Origin: CAZDUS01 sp964535015
GTDB lineage: Bacteria; Verrucomicrobiota; Kiritimatiellia; CAIKKV01; CAITUY01
Direction of reading: 5' to 3'
DNA: 12,268 nt
Assembly (NCBI GenBank): GCA_964535015.1
Contig: CAZHRU010000080.1
Span: forward strand, 1-12,268
The translations under genes were made by a program, and so were the position numbers. The notes beneath the pieces are model-generated. The model was not told the origin of the DNA, searched no databases, and worked only from the letters and a program-made list of their open reading frames with translations. Of the stretch, positions 6,526 to 12,268 are shown in pieces (position 1 is the first letter of the stretch; each line of letters begins with the position of its first letter).

Positions 6526-6545
6526 CCCCCCGCCCCCCCTCCCTC
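6526..6545 (-). other. G-quadruplex-type motif after lipoprotein stop codon
   Basis: On the minus strand the bases just after the TAG stop (6548-6546) read as G-runs of three, seven and six separated by single bases (GGG A GGGGGGG C GGGGGG). This satisfies the usual four-tract pattern because the run of seven can supply two tracts with a one-base loop. It would lie in the 3' untranslated part of the minus-strand transcript. Whether it folds, or affects transcript ends or replication, is unknown. Confidence 0.45.
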
Positions 6546-6899
6546 CTACTGAATCACCACGGCGATCCCGCTGTTATCACCCTGGTCCCTGACCGTGATC
6601 GTATTGTTCCCTCTGACATCATTAGGCTGATAGACGGCCGTCAGCCCGCCACTCGCACTAATCGTCCCCAGTCCCGTGGCACTCACCGACCATACCAGCG
6701 GCAACACAAGCGACGCATTGGTGCTGGTCATTGACGCCGTGAACACCACAGCCTCCACACTATTCGACAACGTCAGACTCGCCGGACTGATCGAAATGAC
6801 ATTATCCGCCGTCGTCGTGGTCTCGCACCCCACAATCGCCATCCCCGCCACCACCACCGCCACCAAACCCGCCAAAACCCATGCACTTACTGGTTTCAT
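6546..6899 (-). CDS. Lipoprotein with one Ig-like domain
   Basis: A 117-residue protein with an N-terminal lipoprotein signal: a hydrophobic stretch to residue 20, lipobox AIVGC with Cys25, then a Thr-rich spacer (ETTTTAD). Residues 33-117 look like a single bacterial Ig-like domain: ISISPASLTLSNS, VVFTASMTST, PLVWSVSATGLGTIS, GLTAVYQPN, NTITVRDQGD. A strong ribosome site (AAAGGAG, six bases from the ATG) supports the start at 6899. It is the last gene of the minus-strand operon, 42 bases after the K-like pseudopilin. It would be anchored in the outer or inner membrane facing the periplasm, or at the surface. A role in secretin assembly, or as a substrate or surface binder, is possible but not shown. 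Confidence 0.8.
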   Translation of the reverse strand: MKPVSAWVLAGLVAVVVAGMAIVGCETTTTADNVISISPASLTLSNSVEAVVFTASMTSTNASLVLPLVWSVSATGLGTISASGGLTAVYQPNDVRGNNTITVRDQGDNSGIAVVIQ

Positions 6900-6941
6900 T
6901 GTTAGTCTCCTTTATTGTCGTTCAGTTAAGTCCAATTCCAC

Positions 6942-8555
6942 TCAATATGGATAAAGGCTCCAATCGTATATTCCGCCAAACATGCCACCTGTGCCACTTT
7001 GCAGTCCAGGAAGCCCGGGCGGCTGGGTGGCTTGGCTGCGGATGCGTTCGTCATATTTCACAATCATTTGATAATGGCGAATGGTGTTGGTTTGCGCCGC
7101 AGTCAAAACATTGGAGTTCACCACATCCCGCCACCGATTTGTACTCGGATCAAACCATGCAGAAAAAGGGGATGGGTTGGTGACGATGGTTTGTCTTCTG
7201 CCGCTGCCATTGGTGGTTATGACAGAACCCGTATACCAATCGCGAAACACGAGTACTTGGTTCATCGCGACATAATTCCCGTACACCTGAAACCCAGTAT
7301 CAGGCTCCTGTTGAAGTGACGTATTGTTGGCCGAGGTGTTATAATAGAAGTTATTGGCCGCCAGCATAAAGGCATCCGCCGTATACATTGTCCCGTATTC
7401 AGGGTCGCCAAAAAACACGTTCCCGCCAGTTGACAATTGTCCGGTGGAATCATATTGACCCAGCGCGACCAGCGCCAACAAACTGTCCGTCGTGGCATAT
7501 TTCAAGTTATCACTGATATGAACATCACGCTTAGCCACAATGGTCGCCGTTCCTTCAGTCGCGAATCCATACACCGAATGGTTGTTAAACCACACATGGC
7601 CATCAACATAGTAAATTTGATTAACGCCGAGGTTAAGGGGCGTACTGGCGCCCTTGCTGCCTCCTGTATTGTCGTAGTATTGGCTCTGGGGTTCGAAATA
7701 ATAGTCATCTCCCGACGTGCTATTGTTTTCAGCAGCGCGATTGGACGGGTTCTTTACCACCACGTTCCTTAATGGATGATTTGCAGGAAGGCGCCCGGAA
7801 CTATCCGCCCCGTGATCAAGATACTCTTGAGCAATATTCCACGTGTTGTTTACTGCGTAATTCATGTTTGTCAAGTTTGGAAGAACATTGGTCGGCGAAT
7901 TTGGATATCTTCCGCCGCGAATAGACGCCGCAGGGTCATTCGTTATCGTTCCCGTAGCCCTCACATCCCCCAGAACTTGGTAGGTATTGGGCGCGATAGC
8001 ATTACTGATAATACTCTGCTCATAGAGTTTTACATTACCGTTAACAAAAATATCGCCCATCACAACATCCTTGCCGCCGACATCACTGGAATTTGGAACT
8101 CCAGTTCCACGAAGCGTGAAGGTCCATGGAATTCCCGACGCATTGGCAGCATATAGGGCGGTCTTATAGAATGGCGCTGCGTACCGGAACTTGACCCGTA
8201 TCTTTTGTTCAACACCTTGCACAGTGCCAACAGATTCCGCGTAGACAGGGTTGGCATTCGAAAAAACTGCCACTTGAAACCCGCCCCCATATATTGCCGC
8301 ATTGGTGAACCCTGTATAATTCTCAAATCCGGCCCGGTTGCCAAAACGCTGCACCCCTGCCTCTGCCAGCCAAAACGCCTTGACCGAATTCAGATACCGG
8401 GAGGTTTCCACCGCATTCATCGATGAAGCCGATATCAAAGCCACCCCTAGAATGGATACGGCCAGGACAATAATCATGACTAACCCGAGCGCCATCCCTT
8501 GCCGACTCCCCATCCATCGGGTGCGTTTCATCTCTTTATGACCTACCGTTTTCAT
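6942..8555 (-). CDS. GspK/PilX-like pseudopilin, paralogue of the 1783-4041 product
   Basis: A 537-residue protein. The prepilin-like segment is RQG then MALGLVMIIVLAVSILGVAL (18-40) with cleavage expected after G20 and no Glu at +5, as in K/PilX-type tip subunits. KAFWLAEAGVQRF (59-71) is the typical PilX helix motif. The central part (125-310) is beta-rich with GDIFVNGNVKL and LGDVRATGTI repeats. Residues 314-516 match the C-terminal module of the plus-strand K-like protein: YYVDGHV, TIVAKRDVHISDN, DSLLALVAL, GNVFFGDPEYGT, AANNFYY, YGNYVAMNQVL, YDERIRS, PGLPG. It lacks the calcium-loop block. ATG 8555 has AGGAG upstream (ATAGGAGCCAGTC); a second ATG at 8531 is possible. It follows the J-like gene by 46 bases. 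Confidence 0.83.
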   Translation of the reverse strand: MKTVGHKEMKRTRWMGSRQGMALGLVMIIVLAVSILGVALISASSMNAVETSRYLNSVKAFWLAEAGVQRFGNRAGFENYTGFTNAAIYGGGFQVAVFSNANPVYAESVGTVQGVEQKIRVKFRYAAPFYKTALYAANASGIPWTFTLRGTGVPNSSDVGGKDVVMGDIFVNGNVKLYEQSIISNAIAPNTYQVLGDVRATGTITNDPAASIRGGRYPNSPTNVLPNLTNMNYAVNNTWNIAQEYLDHGADSSGRLPANHPLRNVVVKNPSNRAAENNSTSGDDYYFEPQSQYYDNTGGSKGASTPLNLGVNQIYYVDGHVWFNNHSVYGFATEGTATIVAKRDVHISDNLKYATTDSLLALVALGQYDSTGQLSTGGNVFFGDPEYGTMYTADAFMLAANNFYYNTSANNTSLQQEPDTGFQVYGNYVAMNQVLVFRDWYTGSVITTNGSGRRQTIVTNPSPFSAWFDPSTNRWRDVVNSNVLTAAQTNTIRHYQMIVKYDERIRSQATQPPGLPGLQSGTGGMFGGIYDWSLYPY

Positions 8556-8601
8556 GACTGGCTCCTATCTTATCATTTCGCATACGAAAGGAGTGCTTTA
8601 A

Positions 8602-9111
8602 TTAATTCCGAAAACAAACATCGCCGTTGACATTTATTGCGTCATTCGTGTTATCCACCGTGTTATCCAGCTCCAGTTTGAAAGAAATGGAATTCGTCTT
8701 ACGACTAACAAAGAATGTCTTGACCCATCCCGAGGATAACACAATCTTGTTACCCACACCCCGCTCATAAACCAGATTAGTTCCGCCCGCATCGGACACC
8801 AATGAACTGTTGGCGCGATAAAGTGAAAGGAAGCCTGCACTGGAGTTCGTTACGGTGAATACCGTTCCCGTCACACCAATGCTACTAGGTACGGTTACTC
8901 CTTTGCTGCTGGCAACCCGCGAAAGTCTATATATGACAGGCAACGCCACTCGCATATCACGCTGCAAATTCGCCATAGCCGACTGTTGTTTGATGGCACG
9001 CGCCGTGTATTGGAGCATAATGCCTGCCGTCACAACCAGAATCGCGGTCGCCGCAATAGCGATACTCAACTCCAGAATCGTGAATCCCGAATCTTTATGA
9101 AGCCGCTTCAT
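8602..9111 (-). CDS. Prepilin-like protein, GspJ/PilW type
   Basis: A 169-residue protein with a short leader MKRLHKDSG, cleavage G9/F10 and mature start FTILELSIAIAATAILVV, with Glu at +5. A helical stalk follows to about residue 65 (QRDMRVALPVIYRLSR), then a beta-rich domain ending NGDVCFRN. LQRDMRVALPVIYRLSRVA resembles the stalk motif common in PilW/GspJ proteins. The start is preceded by AGGT five bases from the ATG. It lies 16 bases after the I-like gene and before the K-like gene, the same order as the plus-strand trio. Confidence 0.83.
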   Translation of the reverse strand: MKRLHKDSGFTILELSIAIAATAILVVTAGIMLQYTARAIKQQSAMANLQRDMRVALPVIYRLSRVASSKGVTVPSSIGVTGTVFTVTNSSAGFLSLYRANSSLVSDAGGTNLVYERGVGNKIVLSSGWVKTFFVSRKTNSISFKLELDNTVDNTNDAINVNGDVCFRN

Positions 9112-9127
9112 TTTCTACCTGCAAGAG

Positions 9128-9532
9128 TCACTTAGATCGAAGGGTCTCCAACATCACGGCATTCCCTTTCTTGTCATACCCAACGGTGACAGTGATTTTG
9201 AGGCAATTATCCTCAGAAGAGGCATTCGCAACAGTGGTTGTCATGGCAAACCCGCTGACACCATTCAACATGATATTGGTTGCTCGCGGCGAACCAATCC
9301 AATTCGAAACGTTGTTATAAGCCTCATAACGCATTACCTTTTCCATCTGACTGTTTGCTGCCTCTATGGCGACCCTTTTATACTTCTGGGTTACCGTATC
9401 GGCTAGGCCACGTTGGATCAACGCACCTCCTCCAATCGCAAGAATGCCGAGAATCACCACAGCAATAAGGATCTCAACCAACGTTAACCCATCACGGCAT
9501 GAGTTCACTCGAGCATGGGATCCGGATTTCAC
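9128..9532 (-). CDS. Prepilin-like protein, GspI/PilV type
   Basis: A 134-residue protein with leader ending RDG, cleavage G15/L16 and mature start LTLVEILIAVVILGILAIGG, with Glu at +5. The helix is followed by a stalk (QKYKRVAIEAANSQMEKVMRYEAY, about 49-72) and a small beta domain (75-134). EAANSQMEKVM is typical of I/PilV subunits. The start codon is GTG at 9532, with GGAGGCGG just upstream; its first bases overlap the stop of the preceding gene as GTGA, so translation is coupled to the PilO-PilP-like gene. That ties this trio to the machine genes. A GspH-like or major pilin role is less likely given the sequence and order. Confidence 0.82.
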   Translation of the reverse strand: MKSGSHARVNSCRDGLTLVEILIAVVILGILAIGGGALIQRGLADTVTQKYKRVAIEAANSQMEKVMRYEAYNNVSNWIGSPRATNIMLNGVSGFAMTTTVANASSEDNCLKITVTVGYDKKGNAVMLETLRSK

Positions 9533-10446
9533 ATCCCGCCTCCGTTCTTGTACAACTGCACGGTCTCCCGGCGCCCCCCCCTGCTGACTACAGTCACCTT
9601 GTCCTCTCCAATGGTTTCAACCCTGAAGCCACCCACCTCATCGCCCACCCCAAACACACCCCGATCCGTCATGATTACAGGATGTTTCCCGTCCCGGACC
9701 ACACCCGTTAGACGAAACAATTCAGTGATACTAGGTTCTGATTGCGCGGCCTCCGATGCCACATTAATAGCCGATCCCTGCAGTTTCTTGAGCGACAACG
9801 GCGTCACTGGTTCTGCAAGCCAGGACATCACCCCATCCGTCGCCTTTTCCAGATTAACTCCAATCGCCTCCGCTTTGATCTGCGTCGTATTGCCCGCCAA
9901 CCCCGCTCCATTTTCACCATTCCGTTCCGCCACCACCCGCGTCACCAGAACCAAATCCGCCGAACTCATCGTTTCCGGAACTAGTTGAATCGTCCTGAGA
10001 GAGACATGAACGGCACAAAATCGGCTCGGAGGCTGCCCTAAATAATCCAACATGGCAATCAGCGAGGTTAACGGCCCCTCGCCGCTCACGGTCAATTTAT
10101 AGTCGGTCCACGCTCCTGCATCGGGCCCGACTTGCTTTTCCACATTGGAAGAACGAATCACAAAACCATATTTCTGCGCCGCATCACTGACACGCAACGA
10201 CAGGTCGGCGGCCATATCCTTGTCGCCACCCGGAGCGACAAACGGCTTCAACGCTTTCTGCGCTGCACACACCTTCTCCTCCAAGACAGGAATCAATTTT
10301 ATCAACCCGGTCCGTTGCGCCAAAATCCGTTCCTGCTTCCGCCCGTACATAAATCCAGAAAGGCACATAAGCACAATAACCACGACCGGCACTGCCAGAC
10401 AGATCGCCAGTTCCCAATGACCCGTTTTAGCCTCGCCACGACTCAT
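9529..10446 (-). CDS. PilO-like inner-membrane protein fused to a PilP/GspC-like domain
   Basis: A 305-residue protein from ATG 10446. A short cytoplasmic N-terminus precedes one membrane helix (about 13-34, AICLAVPVVVIVLMCLSGF). A coiled segment (35-70) and a PilO-like periplasmic domain (about 80-175, with YKLTVSGEGPLTSLIAMLDYLG) follow. After a linker (176-240), residues 243-300 read LFRLTGVVRDGKHPVIMTDRGVFGVGDEV and continue as a beta domain resembling PilP or the HR domain of GspC. PilP is normally a separate lipoprotein that contacts the secretin, so this looks like a PilO-PilP fusion. I chose 10446 because it gives an ATGA overlap with the upstream stop and follows GGAGAGGGG by six bases; an ATG at 10482 lies inside the previous gene. 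The PilO half is weakly conserved, so GspM is an alternative. Confidence 0.7.
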   Translation of the reverse strand: MSRGEAKTGHWELAICLAVPVVVIVLMCLSGFMYGRKQERILAQRTGLIKLIPVLEEKVCAAQKALKPFVAPGGDKDMAADLSLRVSDAAQKYGFVIRSSNVEKQVGPDAGAWTDYKLTVSGEGPLTSLIAMLDYLGQPPSRFCAVHVSLRTIQLVPETMSSADLVLVTRVVAERNGENGAGLAGNTTQIKAEAIGVNLEKATDGVMSWLAEPVTPLSLKKLQGSAINVASEAAQSEPSITELFRLTGVVRDGKHPVIMTDRGVFGVGDEVGGFRVETIGEDKVTVVSRGGRRETVQLYKNGGGM

Positions 10447-11051
10447 GGATTGCCCCTCTCCAATTCCCCGGTAAACCGCCAATTCAGGTAATCACGCCCT
10501 TCAAAACTGATCCTCGAACTGTTCTCCGAAGCAATCTGCCGGACCCGGTTCGTCAGCAAAAGCGCACTCTCCCAACGCAAAATCACGTTCGGCAGGGTCA
10601 ATCCGTTGTCCAGTTTCATGTACGCAGGTACGTACACCTCAACCTTGACCGTCCCGCCATCGCCATCCAAAATCAGTCGCCCCAACTCCACGCCTGGCGG
10701 CAACGATTCCGCAAACCCCAACAGAATCGCCGCCGACTTTTGTCCCATGGCCTTGAACTGCTTCACCGCATCCAGAGAGGCTGTCAACCCAGTCATCTCT
10801 GAACTCACCTTCTTTAGACACCCATCCACATCCCGAACACCGGGGCGCTGGCTCAATAACATCTTTTCCCTCGCATCCAGAGCCTCACTTCGCGCCGACA
10901 AATCAACCATCGTCCTTGTAAGCCAATACGCCAAACCGCTAATGACCAGAACCGACACCGCCAAATACGCGAACATCCATCGAAACCACACCCGCCGCTT
11001 CTCCAGCGTCAACACCTGGTCACGGGCCATATTGAACTGATACATCGCCAT
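10443..11051 (-). CDS. PilN-like inner-membrane alignment protein
   Basis: A 202-residue protein: a short cytoplasmic N-terminus beginning MAMYQFNMARDQ, one membrane helix (about 25-46, WMFAYLAVSVLVISGLAYWL), a coiled-coil region (48-105) and a periplasmic domain (about 112-198, with SLPPGVELGRLILDGDGGTVKVEV). This is the PilN/GspL C-terminal architecture. PilN binds PilM in the cytoplasm through its N-terminus and pairs with PilO in the periplasm. The usual PilN N-terminal peptide (INLLP) is not clearly present, with MYQFNMA in its place. ATG 11051 overlaps the upstream stop by one base (TGATG) and follows AAGGAGG (11063-11057) by five bases. GTG at 11054 or ATG at 11045 are close alternatives. 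A longer frame to 11171 lies inside the PilM-like gene and is rejected. Confidence 0.75.
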   Translation of the reverse strand: MAMYQFNMARDQVLTLEKRRVWFRWMFAYLAVSVLVISGLAYWLTRTMVDLSARSEALDAREKMLLSQRPGVRDVDGCLKKVSSEMTGLTASLDAVKQFKAMGQKSAAILLGFAESLPPGVELGRLILDGDGGTVKVEVYVPAYMKLDNGLTLPNVILRWESALLLTNRVRQIASENSSRISFEGRDYLNWRFTGELERGNP

Positions 11052-11992
11052 CACGACCTCCTTATCGCCAACCCGAGCGACGGTACTAGCAGTGAAGCGT
11101 TGGCCGGTGATTCGGCCAACCGATCCGTCATGCGTTGCCCCCTGACGGTCATCGCCGGTAGTGGATCCCACATCTCCACCGGCAATTTCAAATCAGCCCG
11201 CAAATGATCAATAAATTCCGCCTGCCCCGGAACCTCGCCGGTCAGCAATATGCGTCTCACACTATCCCAATCCAACTTGAATTCACTGTATTTCAACACA
11301 TCCCGAATGTTCTCAGCGAGAAAACCCGGGGACTGCTCCCACGTTGAAGCCCGGCAAAACACGGTATAGGGATAGACCCCCCCCATTTTCCTCATTACAA
11401 TCACATCAGCCGAGTGGGGCGACATGTTCACCAGACATACCGATGACTCGCCGCCGCTATTATCCAACACTTGGTATAGATTGGCCACTGCCATGGCCCG
11501 GACATCCACGATCACAGTATCCAGCCCTGCCATCGCCAAAATCGCTAACTGCCGCGACACATCCTTGATTGGCGCCGCCGCCAGTACTCCCTCAACCCTC
11601 AAAAACCCCGGCACACTATTTCCCCTCATCGGTTCCTGGATATGCCAATCCACCGACAATTTGTCCCGCGTCAGTTGCATCGCCTCTTCCGCCTGCAAGG
11701 TCAACGCCGACTTCAGTTCAGCCGCTGTCATTGAAGGCATCTTGAAATAACGCATCACCATTGCCGAACTGCGTAACGACGCGCAAACCATGTTCGTCGG
11801 CATGTGGATCGCCCGCCAGAGGTTCTTGACCATCCCGGCAATATCCTTCTCTGGGGCCGAAACATCATAGGGAACCCACCCGGCATGGGTAATGACAAGG
11901 GGCCCTTCCCCCTTTTTGACCACCCGGGCCGCCGTGATATGACTATCCCCTAGATGTATCCCCGCAATATCGGATGTTGACCAACTGATCAC
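11051..11992 (-). CDS. PilM-like actin-fold cytoplasmic protein
   Basis: A 313-residue protein of the PilM family, the cytoplasmic member of the pilus alignment complex, which recruits PilN. The N-terminal phosphate-loop-like motif reads IAGIHLGDSHITAARVVKK (about residues 9-27), equivalent to the GIDIG motif. The central helix ELKSALTLQAEEAMQL is the PilM counterpart of the segment after the first lobe. The C-terminal part RILLTGEVPGQAEFIDHL then LKLPVEMWDPL matches the GG-x-DLxGL...DP end of the family. I place the start at GTG 11992, preceded by GGGGAG eight bases upstream. An in-frame ATG at 12052 lies inside the hairpin repeat array and would add 20 residues encoded by the repeat. It is the first gene seen of the minus-strand operon; upstream genes may lie beyond the repeats. 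Confidence 0.8.
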   Translation of the reverse strand: MISWSTSDIAGIHLGDSHITAARVVKKGEGPLVITHAGWVPYDVSAPEKDIAGMVKNLWRAIHMPTNMVCASLRSSAMVMRYFKMPSMTAAELKSALTLQAEEAMQLTRDKLSVDWHIQEPMRGNSVPGFLRVEGVLAAAPIKDVSRQLAILAMAGLDTVIVDVRAMAVANLYQVLDNSGGESSVCLVNMSPHSADVIVMRKMGGVYPYTVFCRASTWEQSPGFLAENIRDVLKYSEFKLDWDSVRRILLTGEVPGQAEFIDHLRADLKLPVEMWDPLPAMTVRGQRMTDRLAESPANASLLVPSLGLAIRRS

Positions 11993-12000
11993 GTCATTAT

Positions 12001-12006
12001 CTCCCC
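12001..12006 (-). promoter_or_regulatory. Ribosome binding site deciding the PilM-like start
   Basis: GGGGAG on the minus strand, eight bases before GTG at 11992. The repeat-borne ATG at 12052 has no comparable site that is specific to this gene, since its surroundings are the same in every repeat copy. Confidence 0.5.
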
Positions 12007-12012
12007 AGACTT

Positions 12013-12268
12013 TCGCCGAATCTCGCCGCTCACAGAGCGGTGCTACACCCATCGTCTTCTCGTCAAATCTCGCCGCTCACAGAGCGGTGCTACACCCATC
12101 GTCTTCCCATCGTCTTCTTGTAGCACCGACCTGCGGTCGGCTCCCCCCTCCCTTGACCCTCGCCGAATCTCGCCGCTCACAGAGCCGGTGCTACACCCAT
12201 CGTCTTCTCGTCGAATCTCGCCGCTCACAGAGCGGTGCTACACCCATCGTCTTCCCATCGTCTTCTTG
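12013..12268. repeat. Array of REP-like hairpin repeats in a 147-base tandem duplication
   Basis: Four units with core TCTCGCCGCTCACAGAGCGG followed by TGCTACACCCATCGTCTTC start at 12021, 12068, 12168 and 12216. Each core holds the hairpin CCGCTC-ACA-GAGCGG. Units come in pairs: the block 12013-12120 (108 bases) recurs at 12160-12268 with only one inserted base (in the stem of the 12168 unit) and one A-to-G change, a period of 147 bases. Between the blocks is a 39-base spacer with an inverted variant unit. The array reaches the window edge, so more copies may follow. It lies immediately upstream of the PilM-like gene. Open frames inside it (for example 12043-12228 minus) are repeat translations, not genes. 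Confidence 0.88.
12120..12142 (+). repeat. Inverted variant hairpin unit within the array
   Basis: This reads GTAGCACCGACCTGCGGTCGG with stem CCGACC/GGTCGG. The neighbouring units, read on the opposite strand, are GTAGCACCGCTCTGTGAGCGG with stem CCGCTC/GAGCGG. The flank GTAGCACCG is shared while the inner stem bases differ on both sides so that pairing is kept. This marks two subfamilies of one hairpin element and points to selection or replication through the folded form. Confidence 0.7.

Noticed and set aside
9515..9988. Plus-strand frame of 157 codons opposite the PilO-PilP-like gene
   Set aside because: It is Ser/Pro/Thr-rich, typical of an antisense shadow, while the opposite strand shows coupled overlaps, ribosome sites and a membrane protein layout.
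12043..12228. Open frame of 61 codons on the minus strand
   Set aside because: It is a translation of the hairpin repeats (GEIRR and APLCERR motifs), with no independent support.
12013..12268. Regularly spaced repeats resembling a CRISPR array
   Set aside because: Spacers are short, not unique (most are copies of each other) and the units are hairpin elements in both orientations; no cas gene is seen.

Overview
The window looks like a bacterial chromosome, most likely from the Planctomycetota-Verrucomicrobiota-Chlamydiota side of the tree (Kiritimatiellota, Lentisphaerota or Verrucomicrobiota). This is an inference. It rests on a secreted SUMF1-type protein with a short preceding beta-rich segment, calcium-loop repeats of the NGNGxYDxGE type, and intergenic hairpin repeats reading GTAGCACCG...CGG. 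No gene here fixes the taxon.

Layout. The left edge (1-52, minus) is a partial tRNA with anticodon CAU and a plausible promoter. Positions 53-712 are mostly non-coding: a composite repeat (172-363), one possible 56-residue gene on the minus strand (406-576), and a weak promoter candidate. Positions 713-6151 (plus) form a tight five-gene operon with gaps of 14-15 bases: two prepilins, a large GspK/PilX-like pseudopilin carrying calcium-loop-like repeats, a secreted SUMF1-fold protein lacking the catalytic cysteines, and a secreted protein with BamE-like segments. Positions 6152-6545 are non-coding, C-rich on the plus strand, and carry hairpins, a second copy of the composite repeat and a heptamer array. 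Positions 11992-6546 (minus) form a seven-gene operon: PilM-like, PilN-like, a PilO-PilP-like fusion, two prepilins, a second GspK/PilX-like pseudopilin and a lipoprotein. Positions 12013-12268 are an array of short hairpin repeats arranged as a near-perfect 147-base tandem duplication that runs to the window edge.

How it fits together. PilM, PilN, PilO and PilP are the inner-membrane alignment complex of type IV pili and related type II secretion systems. Each operon also carries three pseudopilins in the order I-like, J-like, K-like, which in type II secretion form the tip of the pseudopilus. The window therefore holds two paralogous tip trios converging on one intergenic region: one attached to the machine genes, one attached to secreted accessory proteins. 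The two K-like proteins share a C-terminal module despite little other similarity. A reasonable hypothesis is one secretion or pilus machine with two alternative tips, the plus-strand set being a dedicated tip plus exported partners. No major pilin, ATPase, inner-membrane platform protein, prepilin peptidase or secretin is in the window.
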